From Flavobacterium ginsenosidimutans (GTDB taxonomy: Bacteria; Bacteroidota; Bacteroidia; Flavobacteriales; Flavobacteriaceae): a stretch of DNA of 64,000 nt. Every line of letters starts with the position of its first letter. Position 1 is the stretch's first letter. Of the stretch, positions 34,424-44,553 are shown in pieces. The stretch is from the NCBI RefSeq assembly GCF_003254625.1, contig NZ_QJRJ01000078.1:62001-126000 (forward strand), given 5' to 3'. The translations under genes were made by a program, and so were the position numbers. The notes under the pieces were generated by a model. That model was not told the DNA's origin and did not search any database. It was given only the letters and a program-made list of their open reading frames with translations.

Positions 34424-35443
34424 AACTTTTTTGTTAATTGCTTTGATCAACGCTGGACCTTCATAAATAAAGCCAGTGTACAATTGCACTAAACTTGCAC
34501 CTGCATTTAGTTTTTCAATTGCATCATCTGCAGAATGAATTCCTCCTACTCCAATAATTGGGAATGCTTTATTACTTTTTTCCGAAAGAAAACGAATTAC
34601 TTCTGTGGAACGTTTTGTTAATGGTTTTCCAGATAAACCTCCAGTTTCTGTTTGATTCGCAGATTGTAAACCTTCCCTAGAAATAGTGGTATTTGTTGCA
34701 ATCACACCTGCAATTTGAGTTGTTTTTACAATATCAATAATATCTAACAACTGCTCATCTGTTAAGTCTGGAGCAATTTTTAGAAGAATTGGTTTTACTT
34801 TTTGTGTGCTTGTTTTTTGTTTTTCGACATTTCTATTTTGCAAAGTCTGCAATAAAGCTGTCAAAGGTTCTTTATCTTGTAAAGCCCTTAAATTTGGCGT
34901 GTTTGGCGAACTCACATTCACTACAAAATAATCTACATGATTAAAAAGCGCATCAAAACAAATGATATAATCTTTAACCGCATCTTCGTTATCAGTAACT
35001 TTATTTTTTCCGATATTTCCTCCGATTAAAACACCTGAATTCTTTTTCAAACGCTCTACAGCATCTAGAACTCCGCCATTATTAAATCCCATTCGGTTAA
35101 TAATCGCTTGGTCTTCTTTTAATCTGAATAAACGCTTTTTCGGATTTCCTTCTTGTCCCACTGGCGTTACAGTTCCGATTTCAATAAATCCAAAACCAAA
35201 ATCGCCTAGTTCTTTGTATAGTTTCGCATCTTTATCAAAACCAGCAGCAAGACCAACTGGATTTTTGAACTTAATTCCGAAAACTTCTCTTTCCAATCGC
35301 GCATCCTTAACTTCATAAATCGATCTTATAATCGCCGAAACTCCAGGGATTTTTGAAATGAATTTTACAAATGAAAAAGTAAAATAGTGCACTTTTTCAG
35401 GATCAAAACAAAAAAGTATCGGACGAATTATCAATTTATACAT
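34409..35443 (-). CDS. pyrD: Dihydroorotate dehydrogenase (quinone), class 2
   Basis: A 344-residue FMN enzyme that oxidises dihydroorotate to orotate in pyrimidine synthesis. The N-terminal helix ([20 protein letters not shown]) is the membrane-associating extension of class 2 enzymes. [49 protein letters not shown] with the catalytic Ser, and [13 protein letters not shown] are signatures. Its 3' end overlaps the DUF3307 gene in convergent orientation. Promoter: TAAATTTG on the minus strand at 35472-35479. Confidence 0.97.
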   Translation of the reverse strand: MYKLIIRPILFCFDPEKVHYFTFSFVKFISKIPGVSAIIRSIYEVKDARLEREVFGIKFKNPVGLAAGFDKDAKLYKELGDFGFGFIEIGTVTPVGQEGNPKKRLFRLKEDQAIINRMGFNNGGVLDAVERLKKNSGVLIGGNIGKNKVTDNEDAVKDYIICFDALFNHVDYFVVNVSSPNTPNLRALQDKEPLTALLQTLQNRNVEKQKTSTQKVKPILLKIAPDLTDEQLLDIIDIVKTTQIAGVIATNTTISREGLQSANQTETGGLSGKPLTKRSTEVIRFLSEKSNKAFPIIGVGGIHSADDAIEKLNAGASLVQLYTGFIYEGPALIKAINKKVLGQL

Positions 35444-35471
35444 AAGAGTTGTGTTGTTGTTATTTTGGCTG

Positions 35472-35479
35472 CAAATTTA
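35472..35479 (-). promoter_or_regulatory. -7 promoter element of pyrD
   Basis: On the minus strand this reads TAAATTTG, 28 nt before the pyrD ATG. The rest of the 371-nt gap up to the sulfatase gene is AT-rich; it holds a second TAAATTTG on the plus strand (35673-35680) that could serve the sulfatase gene, and no gene was seen in it. Confidence 0.65.
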
Positions 35480-35814
35480 AATATTATAGTTTAAAAAGGT
35501 GCTTTTTTACAAAAACAAATAATTTCCTTTTTGTTTAATTATTATCCTTATTAAATAAAACCGTTTATAAATTTTTATATCATTCCGTTTCAAAACATGT
35601 TTTTCATGTTGCAAATTATAAAATGAAACAAGTTCGTTTCTTTTAAAACACCTTTTTGGAGTTGAGAATAGCTAAATTTGAGATATTCAAATCTAAAACC
35701 TATAAGCCTCCATAATCTTTAAATCAGATAAATAAAATCTCATTTATTCAGATTAGTTTTTATATCTAAGTTTTTAAAGTGCCCTTAAAAGATTATTAAT
35801 TAACAACTAAAATC

Positions 35815-38253
35815 ATGAAAATTAGTAAATCATTATTTCTGAAAAGTATTTTCACTTTCCTATTTTGCCTTTCATTAGGTTTAACTTCGAAAATATTTGC
35901 TCAGGCCGACCCTCAACAAGTCACCAAAGAAACTTTTAAAGGAAAAATGGCCTTAGATATTAGAGACTCAAAAAGCGATTGGTCTCCTTATCTTCCTAAA
36001 AAAGCACCTGCTGGCGCTCCAAATATTCTATTTATCTTGTATGATGACACTGGAATGGCTGCATGGTCTCCGTATGGTGGAGCGATCAACATGCCAACTA
36101 TGCAAAAACTAGCCGATAATGGAATTACCTATTCGCAATGGCACACAACCGCTTTATGTTCTCCAACACGTTCAACATTACTTACTGGTCGTAATCATCA
36201 CCTTAACGGAATGGCGGCTATTACTGAAACAGCTGACGGATATCCTGGAGCAAGCGGAAGAATACCTAAACAAGCTGCAACAATTGGCCAGATTCTTCAG
36301 GATAATGGTTGGAGCACTTTTTGGATAGGAAAAGATCACAATGTTCCCGAACAAGATATAGCTGCTGGCGGACCTAGAAGCACTTGGCCATTACAAATGG
36401 GATTTGACCGTTTTTATGGCTTTCTTGGCGGAGAAACTAATCAATGGTATCCTGACTTAACAGAAGATAATCATTTTATAGAACCGCCAGCAACTCCAGA
36501 AGAAGGTTATCATTTATCTAAAGATTTAGCTGATCATGCATTGGAATATCTTAAAGATCAACAAGCTACAAATCCTTCTAAGCCATGGTATATGTGGTAT
36601 TGTCCAGGTGCAAATCATGCTCCGCATCAAGCTCCAGAAGAATATATTGCTAAATATAAAGGAAAATTTGATGATGGTTATGACGCTTACCGCAAATGGG
36701 TACTTCCTCGTATGATTGCAAAAGGAGTTATTCCGCCAGGAACAAAAATGGATAATTTTAACCCAATGCCACCAGGTGTTGCAAATCCGGCCGATAATGT
36801 ATTAGATTGGAATAAACTAAAACCAGAAGAAAAAAAATTATTTTCAAGATTAGCCGAGGTTTATGCTGGTTTCTCAGAATATACAGATGCTCAAGTCGGA
36901 CGTATTATTGATTACTTAGAGAAAACTGGACAGCTTGAAAATACTCTAGTAATTTATGCAGCAGATAATGGTGCTTCTGGAGAAGGTTCTGAATCGGGTT
37001 CTGTAAATGAAAATAAATTTTTTAACGGATATCCTGATGAATTAAAAGAAAACCTAAAATATATTGACAAATTAGGAAGCCCAGATACTTACGAACACTA
37101 TCCTACAGGATGGGCGGCTGCATTTTCTACTCCATTTAAAATGTTTAAAAGATACAGCCAATATGCTGGAGGAACTTGCGACCCATTGGTAATGTCATGG
37201 CCTAAAGGAATCAAAGCTAAAGGTGTTGTTCGTGATCAATTCCACCACTCTACTGATATTGTTCCAACTATCTTAGATGTCTGCGGACTTGAAATGCCAA
37301 AAGAATATCGCGGTGTTGCCCAATATCCATTATCAGGAGTTTCAATGCGTTATACTTTTGATGCTGCCCCAAATACCAAAACACAAAAACACATTCAGTA
37401 CTTTGCCATGTTAGGAAGCCGTGCTTTATGGAAAGATGGTTGGAAAGCAGTTGCACTTCATGCTCCTCTTGGCGGAAAAGGACATTTTGACAAGGATGAA
37501 TGGGAATTGTACAATACAGATATTGACAGATCTGAATCTAATAATTTAGCTAAAAAATATCCAGACAAATTAAAAGAATTGATTAAAGACTGGGACGATG
37601 AAGCTGCCAAAAACTTGGTTTTACCGCTTGATGACCGTTCAGCAATTGAAGTTTTAGGAACAGAAAGACCTACATCTGAACCTCCTCGTGACTTGTATAA
37701 ATATTATCCTGGAACTTCTGCAGTGCCAGAAGGTGTTGCTGTAAACGTTCGCGGAAGATCTTATAAAATCCTAGCCGATGTTGATGTAAAAGATGCTAAA
37801 GCTTCAGGAGTGCTTTTTGCTCATGGATCTCGTTTTGGAGGGCATACTTTATTTATAAAAGATGGCAAATTGAATTATGTGTACAATTTCTTAGGAATTG
37901 CTCCTGAACAAAAATTCACTTCAAATGTGCCAATTACAACAGGAAAACATGTTTTTGGAATGGAATTCATACGCGAAAAAGCTGGACCAAATGGAGAATC
38001 TCTTGGTCAAATGAAACTTTACATTGATGGAAAAGAAGTGGCTTCTGGCCCAATGAGAACACAATCTGGTAAATTTACTTTAGCAGGAGATGGTCTTTGC
38101 GTTGGATTCGATAGTGGTGATTCCGTTAGTAAAGAATATAAAACTCCAGGAACTTACAAAGGAGGTGAAATCATTGGCGTTGGCGTTAGCGTTGGAAAAA
38201 TTGAATATACTGACTTAAACAACGAAGCAAAAAGAGCTCTAGGAAGAGATTAA
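35815..38253 (+). CDS. Exported arylsulfatase (type I, formylglycine-dependent)
   Basis: An 812-residue type I sulfatase with a signal peptide (ending KIFAQ near residue 30). Cys115 in LCSPTRSTLLTGR is the site oxidised to formylglycine; LYDDTGMA (Asp77, Asp78) and YAADNGASGEG are metal ligands. It should cleave sulfate esters in the periplasm. It is longer than the roughly 540-residue Pseudomonas AtsA: a C-terminal strand-rich domain of about 170 residues (VRGRSYKILADVD, GQMKLYIDGKEVASGP) resembles a lectin-like fold. First gene of a locus with barrels and an FGE; substrate not evident. Confidence 0.93.
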   Translation: MKISKSLFLKSIFTFLFCLSLGLTSKIFAQADPQQVTKETFKGKMALDIRDSKSDWSPYLPKKAPAGAPNILFILYDDTGMAAWSPYGGAINMPTMQKLADNGITYSQWHTTALCSPTRSTLLTGRNHHLNGMAAITETADGYPGASGRIPKQAATIGQILQDNGWSTFWIGKDHNVPEQDIAAGGPRSTWPLQMGFDRFYGFLGGETNQWYPDLTEDNHFIEPPATPEEGYHLSKDLADHALEYLKDQQATNPSKPWYMWYCPGANHAPHQAPEEYIAKYKGKFDDGYDAYRKWVLPRMIAKGVIPPGTKMDNFNPMPPGVANPADNVLDWNKLKPEEKKLFSRLAEVYAGFSEYTDAQVGRIIDYLEKTGQLENTLVIYAADNGASGEGSESGSVNENKFFNGYPDELKENLKYIDKLGSPDTYEHYPTGWAAAFSTPFKMFKRYSQYAGGTCDPLVMSWPKGIKAKGVVRDQFHHSTDIVPTILDVCGLEMPKEYRGVAQYPLSGVSMRYTFDAAPNTKTQKHIQYFAMLGSRALWKDGWKAVALHAPLGGKGHFDKDEWELYNTDIDRSESNNLAKKYPDKLKELIKDWDDEAAKNLVLPLDDRSAIEVLGTERPTSEPPRDLYKYYPGTSAVPEGVAVNVRGRSYKILADVDVKDAKASGVLFAHGSRFGGHTLFIKDGKLNYVYNFLGIAPEQKFTSNVPITTGKHVFGMEFIREKAGPNGESLGQMKLYIDGKEVASGPMRTQSGKFTLAGDGLCVGFDSGDSVSKEYKTPGTYKGGEIIGVGVSVGKIEYTDLNNEAKRALGRD

Positions 38254-38263
38254 AAATACAGCG

Positions 38264-38310
38264 AAGAGGTATGTTCGGTTATAATTAAGTAATCGAAATA
38301 CCTCTTTTCT
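38264..38310 (+). terminator. Hairpin after the sulfatase gene
   Basis: AAGAGGTAT (38264-38272) pairs with ATACCTCTT (38298-38306), followed by TTTCTTTT; the loop holds a second weak pairing. It could weaken read-through into the barrel genes. Confidence 0.75.
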
Positions 38311-38343
38311 TTTAAGTAAATATTTCATTAATAGAGAAGTCAA

Positions 38344-38922
38344 ATGTTATATATCAATACACATTTAAAATCTTTCTTTTTCTGTTTATGCATAATTTTC
38401 TTTTTTAGCACTAAAATTTCAGCTCAGGAAAGTGACGAAAAAGAATTCAAATCACATCATCAAATAGGAATATCAATTAATCATGTTCATGTTTTTGAAG
38501 GTCGTGATGAAGAAGGAAATAGGGAAACCTTAACTCTTCCTGCTTGGGGAATCGATTATACGTTTCAGTTTCACGAAAAATGGGCTGTTGGTCTTCATAC
38601 CGATTTTATTGTTGAGAAATTTAAAGTCGAAAAAGTTTATGCTAGCGGAGAAGATAAAGAAACTGTCGAAAGAAGCTATCCCATTGCTCCTGCTCTAATG
38701 GGAATTTACAAACCTAATGAACATTGGAGTTTTCTTTTAGGCTTTGGTGGCGAATTTGCGAAAGAAGAAGATTTTTTCTTAACCCGAGCCGGTGTAGAAT
38801 ATGGATATGAACTTCCTAAAGGATGGGAAATTTTTGGCACTGTGAGTTACGATTTTAAATGGAACGCATACGACAGCTGGGGAATTGGTTTGGGAATTGC
38901 AAAAAACTTTGGAGGAAAATAA
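38344..38922 (+). CDS. Outer membrane beta-barrel protein (small, porin-like)
   Basis: A 192-residue exported protein with a signal peptide (ending TKISAQ near residue 29) and alternating amphipathic strands: HHQIGISINHVHVFEG, PAWGIDYTFQFHEKWAVGLH and GWEIFGTVSYDFKWNAYDS, ending in WGIGLGIAKNFGGK. It resembles small eight-stranded outer membrane barrels. It lies between the sulfatase and the larger porin and overlaps nothing. Its role in the sulfatase locus is inference. Confidence 0.7.
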   Translation: MLYINTHLKSFFFCLCIIFFFSTKISAQESDEKEFKSHHQIGISINHVHVFEGRDEEGNRETLTLPAWGIDYTFQFHEKWAVGLHTDFIVEKFKVEKVYASGEDKETVERSYPIAPALMGIYKPNEHWSFLLGFGGEFAKEEDFFLTRAGVEYGYELPKGWEIFGTVSYDFKWNAYDSWGIGLGIAKNFGGK

Positions 38923-38944
38923 TTTATACAAACCCGATAATCTT

Positions 38945-40165
38945 ATGTACAGCACAAGTAAACCAAATCGCATTTCCAAATATTTTCTCTTAGCTTTTCT
39001 TTTACTAATTAGCTATAAAGGACTTTCACAACAAGAAAAAGATACTACAAAGCTGATGAATGTTCGATATGGCAGTAAAGGAATTGAATTAGAAACCCGA
39101 GACAAAAAATTTCTATTTCAATTACAAAGCCGATTTCAATTTCGCTTCTCTACTCCTTATGATACAGATCCTTTAACTTATGATGATTATAGTCAGGATG
39201 CGAAAACAACTTTTAAAATAAATCGTGCTAGATTAAAAATTGGTGGTCATGCTTTTGAACCTTGGCTAAAATATTATTGGGAATATGAATTGAGTCAGTC
39301 CAATTTACTTGATTTCAGAATTATGATCGAAAAATGGGACTTCCTAAGTTTTAAAGTAGGACAATGGAAAACAGAGTTTACACGCGAACGCTTTATTAGC
39401 AGCGGCGAACAGCAAATGGTGGAACGGTCTCTTATTAACCGTCCTTTTACCGTAGACAGACAATTAGGAGTTGAAGTTTACGGACACTTAAAAGGAGCCG
39501 GAATTGCCGACTTTAATTATTGGGCCGCAGCTTTAACAGGAACAGGACGCGGAAGCACTTCTAATGATGATAATCATTTAATGTATTTTGGGCGAGCACA
39601 ATGGAATTTCCTAGGAAGATTTCTTGATTTTGAAGGATGTGATTTAGAGTTTCATGAAAAACTAACACCTATTATTGCTTTTTCAGCCATAACTAACCGA
39701 AGCCCTTATACTCGCTTTTCACAAGCTGGAGGAGGCTCATTAGACGGATTTGAAGATGGATTGCCTGGCCAATACAGAGTCAATCAATGGAATCTAGAAA
39801 CTGCTTTTATGTACCGTGGTTTTTCTTGGCAAAGCGAATGGCACACTAAAGAAATCATCGACAAATACAATAACGATGATATGACTGTAATGAAAGGATA
39901 CTATGTTCAGGCGGGTTATTTCTTTCATAATCTACTTGACTGGTGGCCAAAACGCTTAGAAATGGCGGGACGTCATGCCGCATATAGACCAGATAATTCG
40001 ATAAGAGAAAATAGACAAGAAGAATCTACAATAGCTTTTAACTGGTTCTTTAAAGGACATAAAAATAAACTTACATCAGAAGTTAGTTATTTTAGTTTTC
40101 AGGACAAAACACTGCCATTGCAACAAGGCTGGCGATTTAGAATTCAATGGGATATTTCCTTATAA
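38945..40165 (+). CDS. Phosphate-selective porin O/P-family outer membrane protein
   Basis: A 406-residue protein from ATG 38945 (MYSTSKPNRISKYFLLAFLL), with a signal peptide ending YKGLSQ; in-frame starts further up would overlap the previous gene. The barrel pattern (RFQFRFSTPYDTDPLTYDDY, then KINRARLKIGGHAFEPWLKY, then FKVGQWKTEFTRERFISSGE) is that of OprP/OprO-like porins, which pass anions. It ends in a phenylalanine/tryptophan-type barrel strand (GWRFRIQWDISL). In this context it may admit sulfate esters or sulfate, but the anion is not shown by the sequence. Confidence 0.85.
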   Translation: MYSTSKPNRISKYFLLAFLLLISYKGLSQQEKDTTKLMNVRYGSKGIELETRDKKFLFQLQSRFQFRFSTPYDTDPLTYDDYSQDAKTTFKINRARLKIGGHAFEPWLKYYWEYELSQSNLLDFRIMIEKWDFLSFKVGQWKTEFTRERFISSGEQQMVERSLINRPFTVDRQLGVEVYGHLKGAGIADFNYWAAALTGTGRGSTSNDDNHLMYFGRAQWNFLGRFLDFEGCDLEFHEKLTPIIAFSAITNRSPYTRFSQAGGGSLDGFEDGLPGQYRVNQWNLETAFMYRGFSWQSEWHTKEIIDKYNNDDMTVMKGYYVQAGYFFHNLLDWWPKRLEMAGRHAAYRPDNSIRENRQEESTIAFNWFFKGHKNKLTSEVSYFSFQDKTLPLQQGWRFRIQWDISL

Positions 40166-40252
40166 GCTTAAAATGAGATACCAAACTTTATAATCTATTT
40201 CTGTAAATAGTATATTTTTTTTCATAACTTTAATTAACATAAAACACTGAAT

Positions 40253-41224
40253 ATGAAAAACATATCAAAAACAGTAAAAAAATCAGCGCTCCTGTGCTTG
40301 ATTGGAACATTTTTCCTTCTTTCTATTGATAGTTTTGCACAGCGTCATGGTGGTGGAGTTCGAAGAGGCGGTGGTGGAGCAACTCAGGCTAGACCTGCTC
40401 GACCTGCAACTCAGTCCAGACCAAATGTGAACCGACCTACAACTACTAGACCTGCTGCAACTACTAGACCTGGATCTAATAATTCTGGAACAAAAGTTAC
40501 CAGACCTGCAAACAGTTCAAATTCTAAGATCAATAATAGAAGTAATACTACTAACAGAAATAATACTGTAAACAGAAATAATACAGGTAATAGAAATACC
40601 AATATCAGTGGCAATACAGTAAACAGAAATAACATTAATGTTGACCGAAGCCGAGATATTACGATCAATAATAATCGGAATACGGTGGTAAGAAGAAATA
40701 CTGTTGTTTATGCCCGTCCGCCTTATGTTTATGGCGGATATAGATATTACGGTTATCATCCTTATTATTATCACCCCTACAGACCTTTTTACTGGGGACC
40801 AGTTTGGCATCCTTGGGGATTTTTCGTTGCAACGTTAGCCGTTACAGCAATCGTTGTTAGTGTCGAAAGTACTCAATATCATTATGATCAAGGAGTTTGG
40901 TATGCCCCGTCAAGCGGAGGTTATACTGTTGTGCCTGCACCTGTTGGTGGAACTGTAAACAATATCCCAAGTGGAGCGCAAACCGTCAATACAGGAACCG
41001 TCAACAACTACTATTACGGCGGAACGTATTATGAAAAGGATGGCAGTAACTATAAAGTTGTTGCTCCTACAGCTGGAACAATCGTAGAAAGTTTGCCAGA
41101 AGGCGGTGAAGAGGTAACAATTGGTGATGTAAAATATATCAAATTTGGAGAAACTTATTATCAGCCTGTGCAAATTGATGGTAAAAACAAGTACGAAGTT
41201 GTTCTTGTTGAAGAAGATAAGTAA
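40253..41224 (+). CDS. Exported Asn/Arg-rich protein (DUF6515-like)
   Basis: A 323-residue protein with a signal peptide (ending DSFAQ near residue 29). Residues about 35-145 are low complexity: first Gly/Arg/Pro/Thr-rich, then repeats of NRNNT. A Tyr/Pro/His stretch (YGGYRYYGYHPYYYHPYRP) precedes a membrane segment (FFVATLAVTAIVVSVESTQY) and a soluble C-terminal domain with repeated GxTYY and TxVxSLPEGGEEVTIG units. It resembles DUF6515 proteins, whose function is unknown. It lies between the porin and FGE genes. Confidence 0.7.
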   Translation: MKNISKTVKKSALLCLIGTFFLLSIDSFAQRHGGGVRRGGGGATQARPARPATQSRPNVNRPTTTRPAATTRPGSNNSGTKVTRPANSSNSKINNRSNTTNRNNTVNRNNTGNRNTNISGNTVNRNNINVDRSRDITINNNRNTVVRRNTVVYARPPYVYGGYRYYGYHPYYYHPYRPFYWGPVWHPWGFFVATLAVTAIVVSVESTQYHYDQGVWYAPSSGGYTVVPAPVGGTVNNIPSGAQTVNTGTVNNYYYGGTYYEKDGSNYKVVAPTAGTIVESLPEGGEEVTIGDVKYIKFGETYYQPVQIDGKNKYEVVLVEEDK

Positions 41225-41322
41225 ACTTTATTAATCCTATAAAATTAATATAATTATAAAAGTTATTTTCATAATTTTATACCCGCTATTGACAACCATA
41301 ATCAGTTCAAAAATAATTAACC

Positions 41323-42453
41323 ATGAAAAATAAAACCTTTTGGATTTTCGCTTTGCTAACGTTATCCATTATTTCAATTGCTTACAGCTATACCAGATTT
41401 GCATTTAAAGAAGAAAAAACGGTTGCAGAATGCCATGAAGTTCCAAGCAACATAGAATCAGAATTTAAACCGACTATCGAAAATAAATTTAAACCAACAG
41501 CAAAAGCGCCAAAAGGTATGGTTTGGATTCCTGGAGGTGAATTTTCTATGGGAAGCAATGTTGAAGATGAAAGTCTGTGCAGTATTAAAGGTGTAACGAA
41601 AGATGCAGCTCCAATTCACAGAGTGTATGTAGATGGTTATTATATGGATGAAACTGAAGTAACTAATGAAGAATTCGAAAAATTTGTAAAAGCAACTGGT
41701 TATGTTACTGTGGCTGAACAAAAACCTACTAAAGAAGAATTTCCAACGGCAAACGAAGAAGATTTAATAACAGGTTCTGTAGTCTTCACTCCTACACCAT
41801 CTGCTGTTAATTTGAATAATTTTTTGCAATGGTGGCGTTATGAGCCAGGTGCAGATTGGAGGCATCCTGAAGGCCCACAAAGCACTATTATAGGAAAAGA
41901 AAAATACCCTGTTGTTCATGTTGTTTATGAAGATGCTGAAGCTTACGCAAAATGGGCAGGAAAAAGACTTCCAACTGAAGCAGAATGGGAATTTGCTGCA
42001 AGAGGCGGTAAAACTGGAAATTTGTATGCGTGGGGAAATGATTTAAAACCAAAAGGAAAATTTCAAGCTAATATTTATCAAGGGCATTTTCCAATAAAAG
42101 ATGGCGATACTGGCGAAGATGGTTTCAAAGGAATTGCTCCAACAAAACAATACGCTCCAAATGCATACGGCTTGTACGATATCGCTGGAAATGTTTGGGA
42201 ATGGGTACACGATTGGTATAGTGTTGATTATTACAAATCATTAGCAGAAAGCGGGAAAGTAACAAAAAATCCGCAAGGTCCAGATGCTTATTATGATCCA
42301 AACGATCCTTCTGAAGTAAAACGCGTTCATCGTGGCGGTTCGTTTTTATGTACTGATCAATATTGCACGCGATACATGGTTGGAACAAGAGGAAAAGGCG
42401 AAATCAGATCTGCCGCAAACCACGTAGGTTTTAGATGCGTAAAAAGTAAATAA
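41323..42453 (+). CDS. Exported formylglycine-generating enzyme (sulfatase-modifying factor)
   Basis: A 376-residue SUMF1/FGE-fold protein. It has a signal-anchor ([17 protein letters not shown]). The FGE domain starts at [13 protein letters not shown] and includes [14 protein letters not shown] and [11 protein letters not shown]. Near the C-terminus [12 protein letters not shown] (338-348) holds the two active-site cysteines Cys343 and Cys348 that bind copper in true FGEs, and Cys372 (GFRC) follows. This is the maturase expected for the nearby sulfatase Cys115. Gliding proteins such as GldK/GldJ share the fold but lack the cysteine pair. Confidence 0.92.
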   Translation: MKNKTFWIFALLTLSIISIAYSYTRFAFKEEKTVAECHEVPSNIESEFKPTIENKFKPTAKAPKGMVWIPGGEFSMGSNVEDESLCSIKGVTKDAAPIHRVYVDGYYMDETEVTNEEFEKFVKATGYVTVAEQKPTKEEFPTANEEDLITGSVVFTPTPSAVNLNNFLQWWRYEPGADWRHPEGPQSTIIGKEKYPVVHVVYEDAEAYAKWAGKRLPTEAEWEFAARGGKTGNLYAWGNDLKPKGKFQANIYQGHFPIKDGDTGEDGFKGIAPTKQYAPNAYGLYDIAGNVWEWVHDWYSVDYYKSLAESGKVTKNPQGPDAYYDPNDPSEVKRVHRGGSFLCTDQYCTRYMVGTRGKGEIRSAANHVGFRCVKSK

Positions 42454-42470
42454 CAAATTCAAAATACTAG

Positions 42471-42500
42471 AAAGGGATTCAATTTAGAATCCCTTTTTTT
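42471..42500 (+). terminator. Terminator after the FGE gene
   Basis: AAAGGGATTC (42471-42480) and GAATCCCTTT (42487-42496) form a perfect 10-bp stem, followed by a run of T. It closes the sulfatase locus. Confidence 0.95.
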
Positions 42501-42571
42501 ATTAATTCAGATATTGAAAGCTAAATTTTACAGCAGAAATTTTTTTCTATATTTGCTAAAAATTCAAAAAA

Positions 42572-43849
42572 ATGCAACATATCATAGATCGCTTTATCAG
42601 TTATGTAACGATTGATACGGAATCGGATCCAAATTCACAAACAACACCAAGTACACAAAAACAATGGAATCTTGCCAATAAATTAGTTGACGAATTAAAA
42701 GCAATTGGCCTTGAAGATGTAACGATTGACGACAAAGCTTACATCATGGCAACACTTCCGAGCAATGTTGATCATGAAGTGCCAACAATTGGTTTTGTTT
42801 CTCATTTTGATACTTCTCCAGATTTTAGCGGAGCGAATGTAAAACCACAGATTGTTGAAAATTACGACGGAAAAGATATTGTTTTGAATGCTGAGAAAAA
42901 CATTGTTTTATCTCCAGATTACTTTAAAGATTTATTATTATATAAAGGGCAAACGATCATTACAACTGACGGAACAACTTTATTAGGAGCAGACGATAAA
43001 GCTGGAATTACAGAAATTGTTTCTGCAATGGAGTATCTTATTCAGCATCCAGAAATCAAACACGGAAAAATCAGAATCGGTTTTACTCCAGATGAAGAAA
43101 TTGGCCGTGGCGCGCATCATTTTGATGTAGAAAAATTCGGAGCACAATGGGCTTACACAATGGACGGAAGTCAGATTGGCGAATTAGAATATGAAAATTT
43201 CAATGCTGCTGGAGCTAAAATTACTTTTAAAGGAAAAAGCGTTCATCCAGGTTATGCTAAAGGAAAAATGATCAATTCTATGCTTTTGGCAAATGATTTT
43301 ATCAATGAGCTTCCAAAAGGTGAAACTCCACAAGAAACTAGAGGTTACGAAGGCTTCTTTCACGTTCACCACATAAAAGGAAATATCGAAGAGACAGTTT
43401 TAGAATTAATTATTCGTGATCACAACAGAAAGAAATTCGAAAAAAGAAAAGAATTGATTCATAAACTGGCGAAACAATTCAATAAAAAATTCGCGAAGAA
43501 ATTCGGAGAAGACATTGTAACGGCAGAAGTTAAAGATCAATATTACAATATGAAAGAAAAGGTTCTGCCTGTAAAATATATTGTAGATATTGCTGAAAAA
43601 GCGATGAGAGAATTAAACATCAAACCGATCATTAAACCAATTCGCGGCGGAACTGATGGTTCTCAATTATCATTCATGGGACTACCTTGTCCGAACATTT
43701 TTGCAGGCGGGCATAATTTTCACGGAAAATACGAATATGTTCCAGCAGAAAGCATTCAGAAAGCAACTGATGTTATTGTGAAAATTGCTGAATTAACAGC
43801 GATTCCTGGTATTTTTGACGCATCAGAAAAATCTAAAAAAAGCAAATAA
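42572..43849 (+). CDS. pepT: Peptidase T (tripeptide aminopeptidase)
   Basis: A 425-residue M20-family metallopeptidase that removes N-terminal residues from tripeptides. [15 protein letters not shown] (zinc His and Asp), [28 protein letters not shown] (catalytic Glu pair) and [17 protein letters not shown] are PepT-specific. Zn-site [20 protein letters not shown] lies near the end. The gene runs directly into a TTG-started gene with no gap, suggesting translational coupling. Confidence 0.95.
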   Translation: MQHIIDRFISYVTIDTESDPNSQTTPSTQKQWNLANKLVDELKAIGLEDVTIDDKAYIMATLPSNVDHEVPTIGFVSHFDTSPDFSGANVKPQIVENYDGKDIVLNAEKNIVLSPDYFKDLLLYKGQTIITTDGTTLLGADDKAGITEIVSAMEYLIQHPEIKHGKIRIGFTPDEEIGRGAHHFDVEKFGAQWAYTMDGSQIGELEYENFNAAGAKITFKGKSVHPGYAKGKMINSMLLANDFINELPKGETPQETRGYEGFFHVHHIKGNIEETVLELIIRDHNRKKFEKRKELIHKLAKQFNKKFAKKFGEDIVTAEVKDQYYNMKEKVLPVKYIVDIAEKAMRELNIKPIIKPIRGGTDGSQLSFMGLPCPNIFAGGHNFHGKYEYVPAESIQKATDVIVKIAELTAIPGIFDASEKSKKSK

Positions 43850-44437
43850 TTGGAAACTAAATCCGAAAATAGAGGCATTTGGAAATACGGCGATAAATGG
43901 GAAGAAGAATTACTATTCCTAAAATCGATCATTGACAAAACCGAACTGACTGAAACTACAAAATGGGGCGGTCCTGTTTATGTTTACGAAAAGAAAAACG
44001 TAATTGGCCTTGGCGGATTTAAAGATTATTTTGCAATATGGTTTTTTAATGGCGTTTTCTTAAAAGACGAAAAAAAGAAATTGATAAACGCTCAGGAAGA
44101 AGTAACGAAATCTTTGCGACAATGGCGTTTTACTTCGAAAGAAGAAATCAACGAAAAAGAAGTTTTAGAATACATTCACGAAGCTATTGAAAACGAAAAG
44201 CAGGGAAAAGTCATTAAACCAGCAAAAAAAGAAGCAATAGTTTCAGCACTTCTAAATGCAGAAATGGCTAAAAATCCAGATTTGAAGTCTGCTTTCGAAA
44301 AATTTTCTCCTTACAAACAATACGAGTTTTTAGAATATATTGAATCAGCAAAACAGGAGAAAACAAAGCTTTCAAGAATTGAAAAAGTACTTCCGATGAT
44401 TTTAGCTAATATTGGGTTGAATGATAAATACAGGTAA
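43850..44437 (+). CDS. YdeI/DUF1801-family protein with a TTG start
   Basis: A 195-residue protein of the YdeI/OmpD-associated (DUF1801) family: GDKWEEELLFLKSIIDKTEL, TKWGGPVYVYEKKNVIGLGG, YFAIWFFNGVFLKD and NPDLKSAFEKFSPYKQYEFL. The only candidate start is TTG at 43850, immediately after the pepT stop (TAA-TTG); no in-frame ATG exists for over 100 codons. The family is small, cytoplasmic and uncharacterised. Translation is probably coupled to pepT. Downstream lie a terminator-like hairpin and large repeats. Confidence 0.8.
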   Translation: METKSENRGIWKYGDKWEEELLFLKSIIDKTELTETTKWGGPVYVYEKKNVIGLGGFKDYFAIWFFNGVFLKDEKKKLINAQEEVTKSLRQWRFTSKEEINEKEVLEYIHEAIENEKQGKVIKPAKKEAIVSALLNAEMAKNPDLKSAFEKFSPYKQYEFLEYIESAKQEKTKLSRIEKVLPMILANIGLNDKYR

Positions 44438-44439
44438 TA

Positions 44440-44500
44440 TTTAGAAATTCAAAATTCCAATAACTTTGTCATTCTGAGCGAAGTCGAAGAACCAAACTAT
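44440..44500. repeat. Intergenic repeat modules (CATTCTGAGCGAAGTCGAAG type)
   Basis: AAATTCAAAATTCCAATAAC is followed by CATTCTGAGCGAAGTCGAAG (44470-44489), the reverse complement form of the CTTCGAC-GCTCAG module at 2135, 11153 and 17108. Confidence 0.7.
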
Positions 44501-44508
44501 ACGAGACT

Positions 44509-44549
44509 AAACCTTTATCAAAGTTTTAAACTTTGACAAAGGTTTTTCT
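44509..44549. terminator. Terminator after the DUF1801 gene
   Basis: Arms 44509-44526 (starting AAACCTTTATCAAAG) and 44528-44545 (CTTTGACAAAGGTTT) pair over 18 bp with one mismatch, followed by TTCTTTTTT. It can serve the plus-strand genes. Confidence 0.8.
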
Positions 44550-44553
44550 TTTT

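Noticed and set aside
38885..38944. Longer start for the porin gene
   Set aside because: It overlaps the preceding barrel gene and would put the signal peptide inside the protein; ATG 38945 is better.
40411..40810. Minus-strand ORFs opposite the Asn/Arg-rich gene
   Set aside because: They are shadows of low-complexity codons on the plus strand.
41323..42453. Gliding protein GldK/GldJ
   Set aside because: The protein keeps both FGE catalytic cysteines and lies in a sulfatase locus, which gliding proteins do not.
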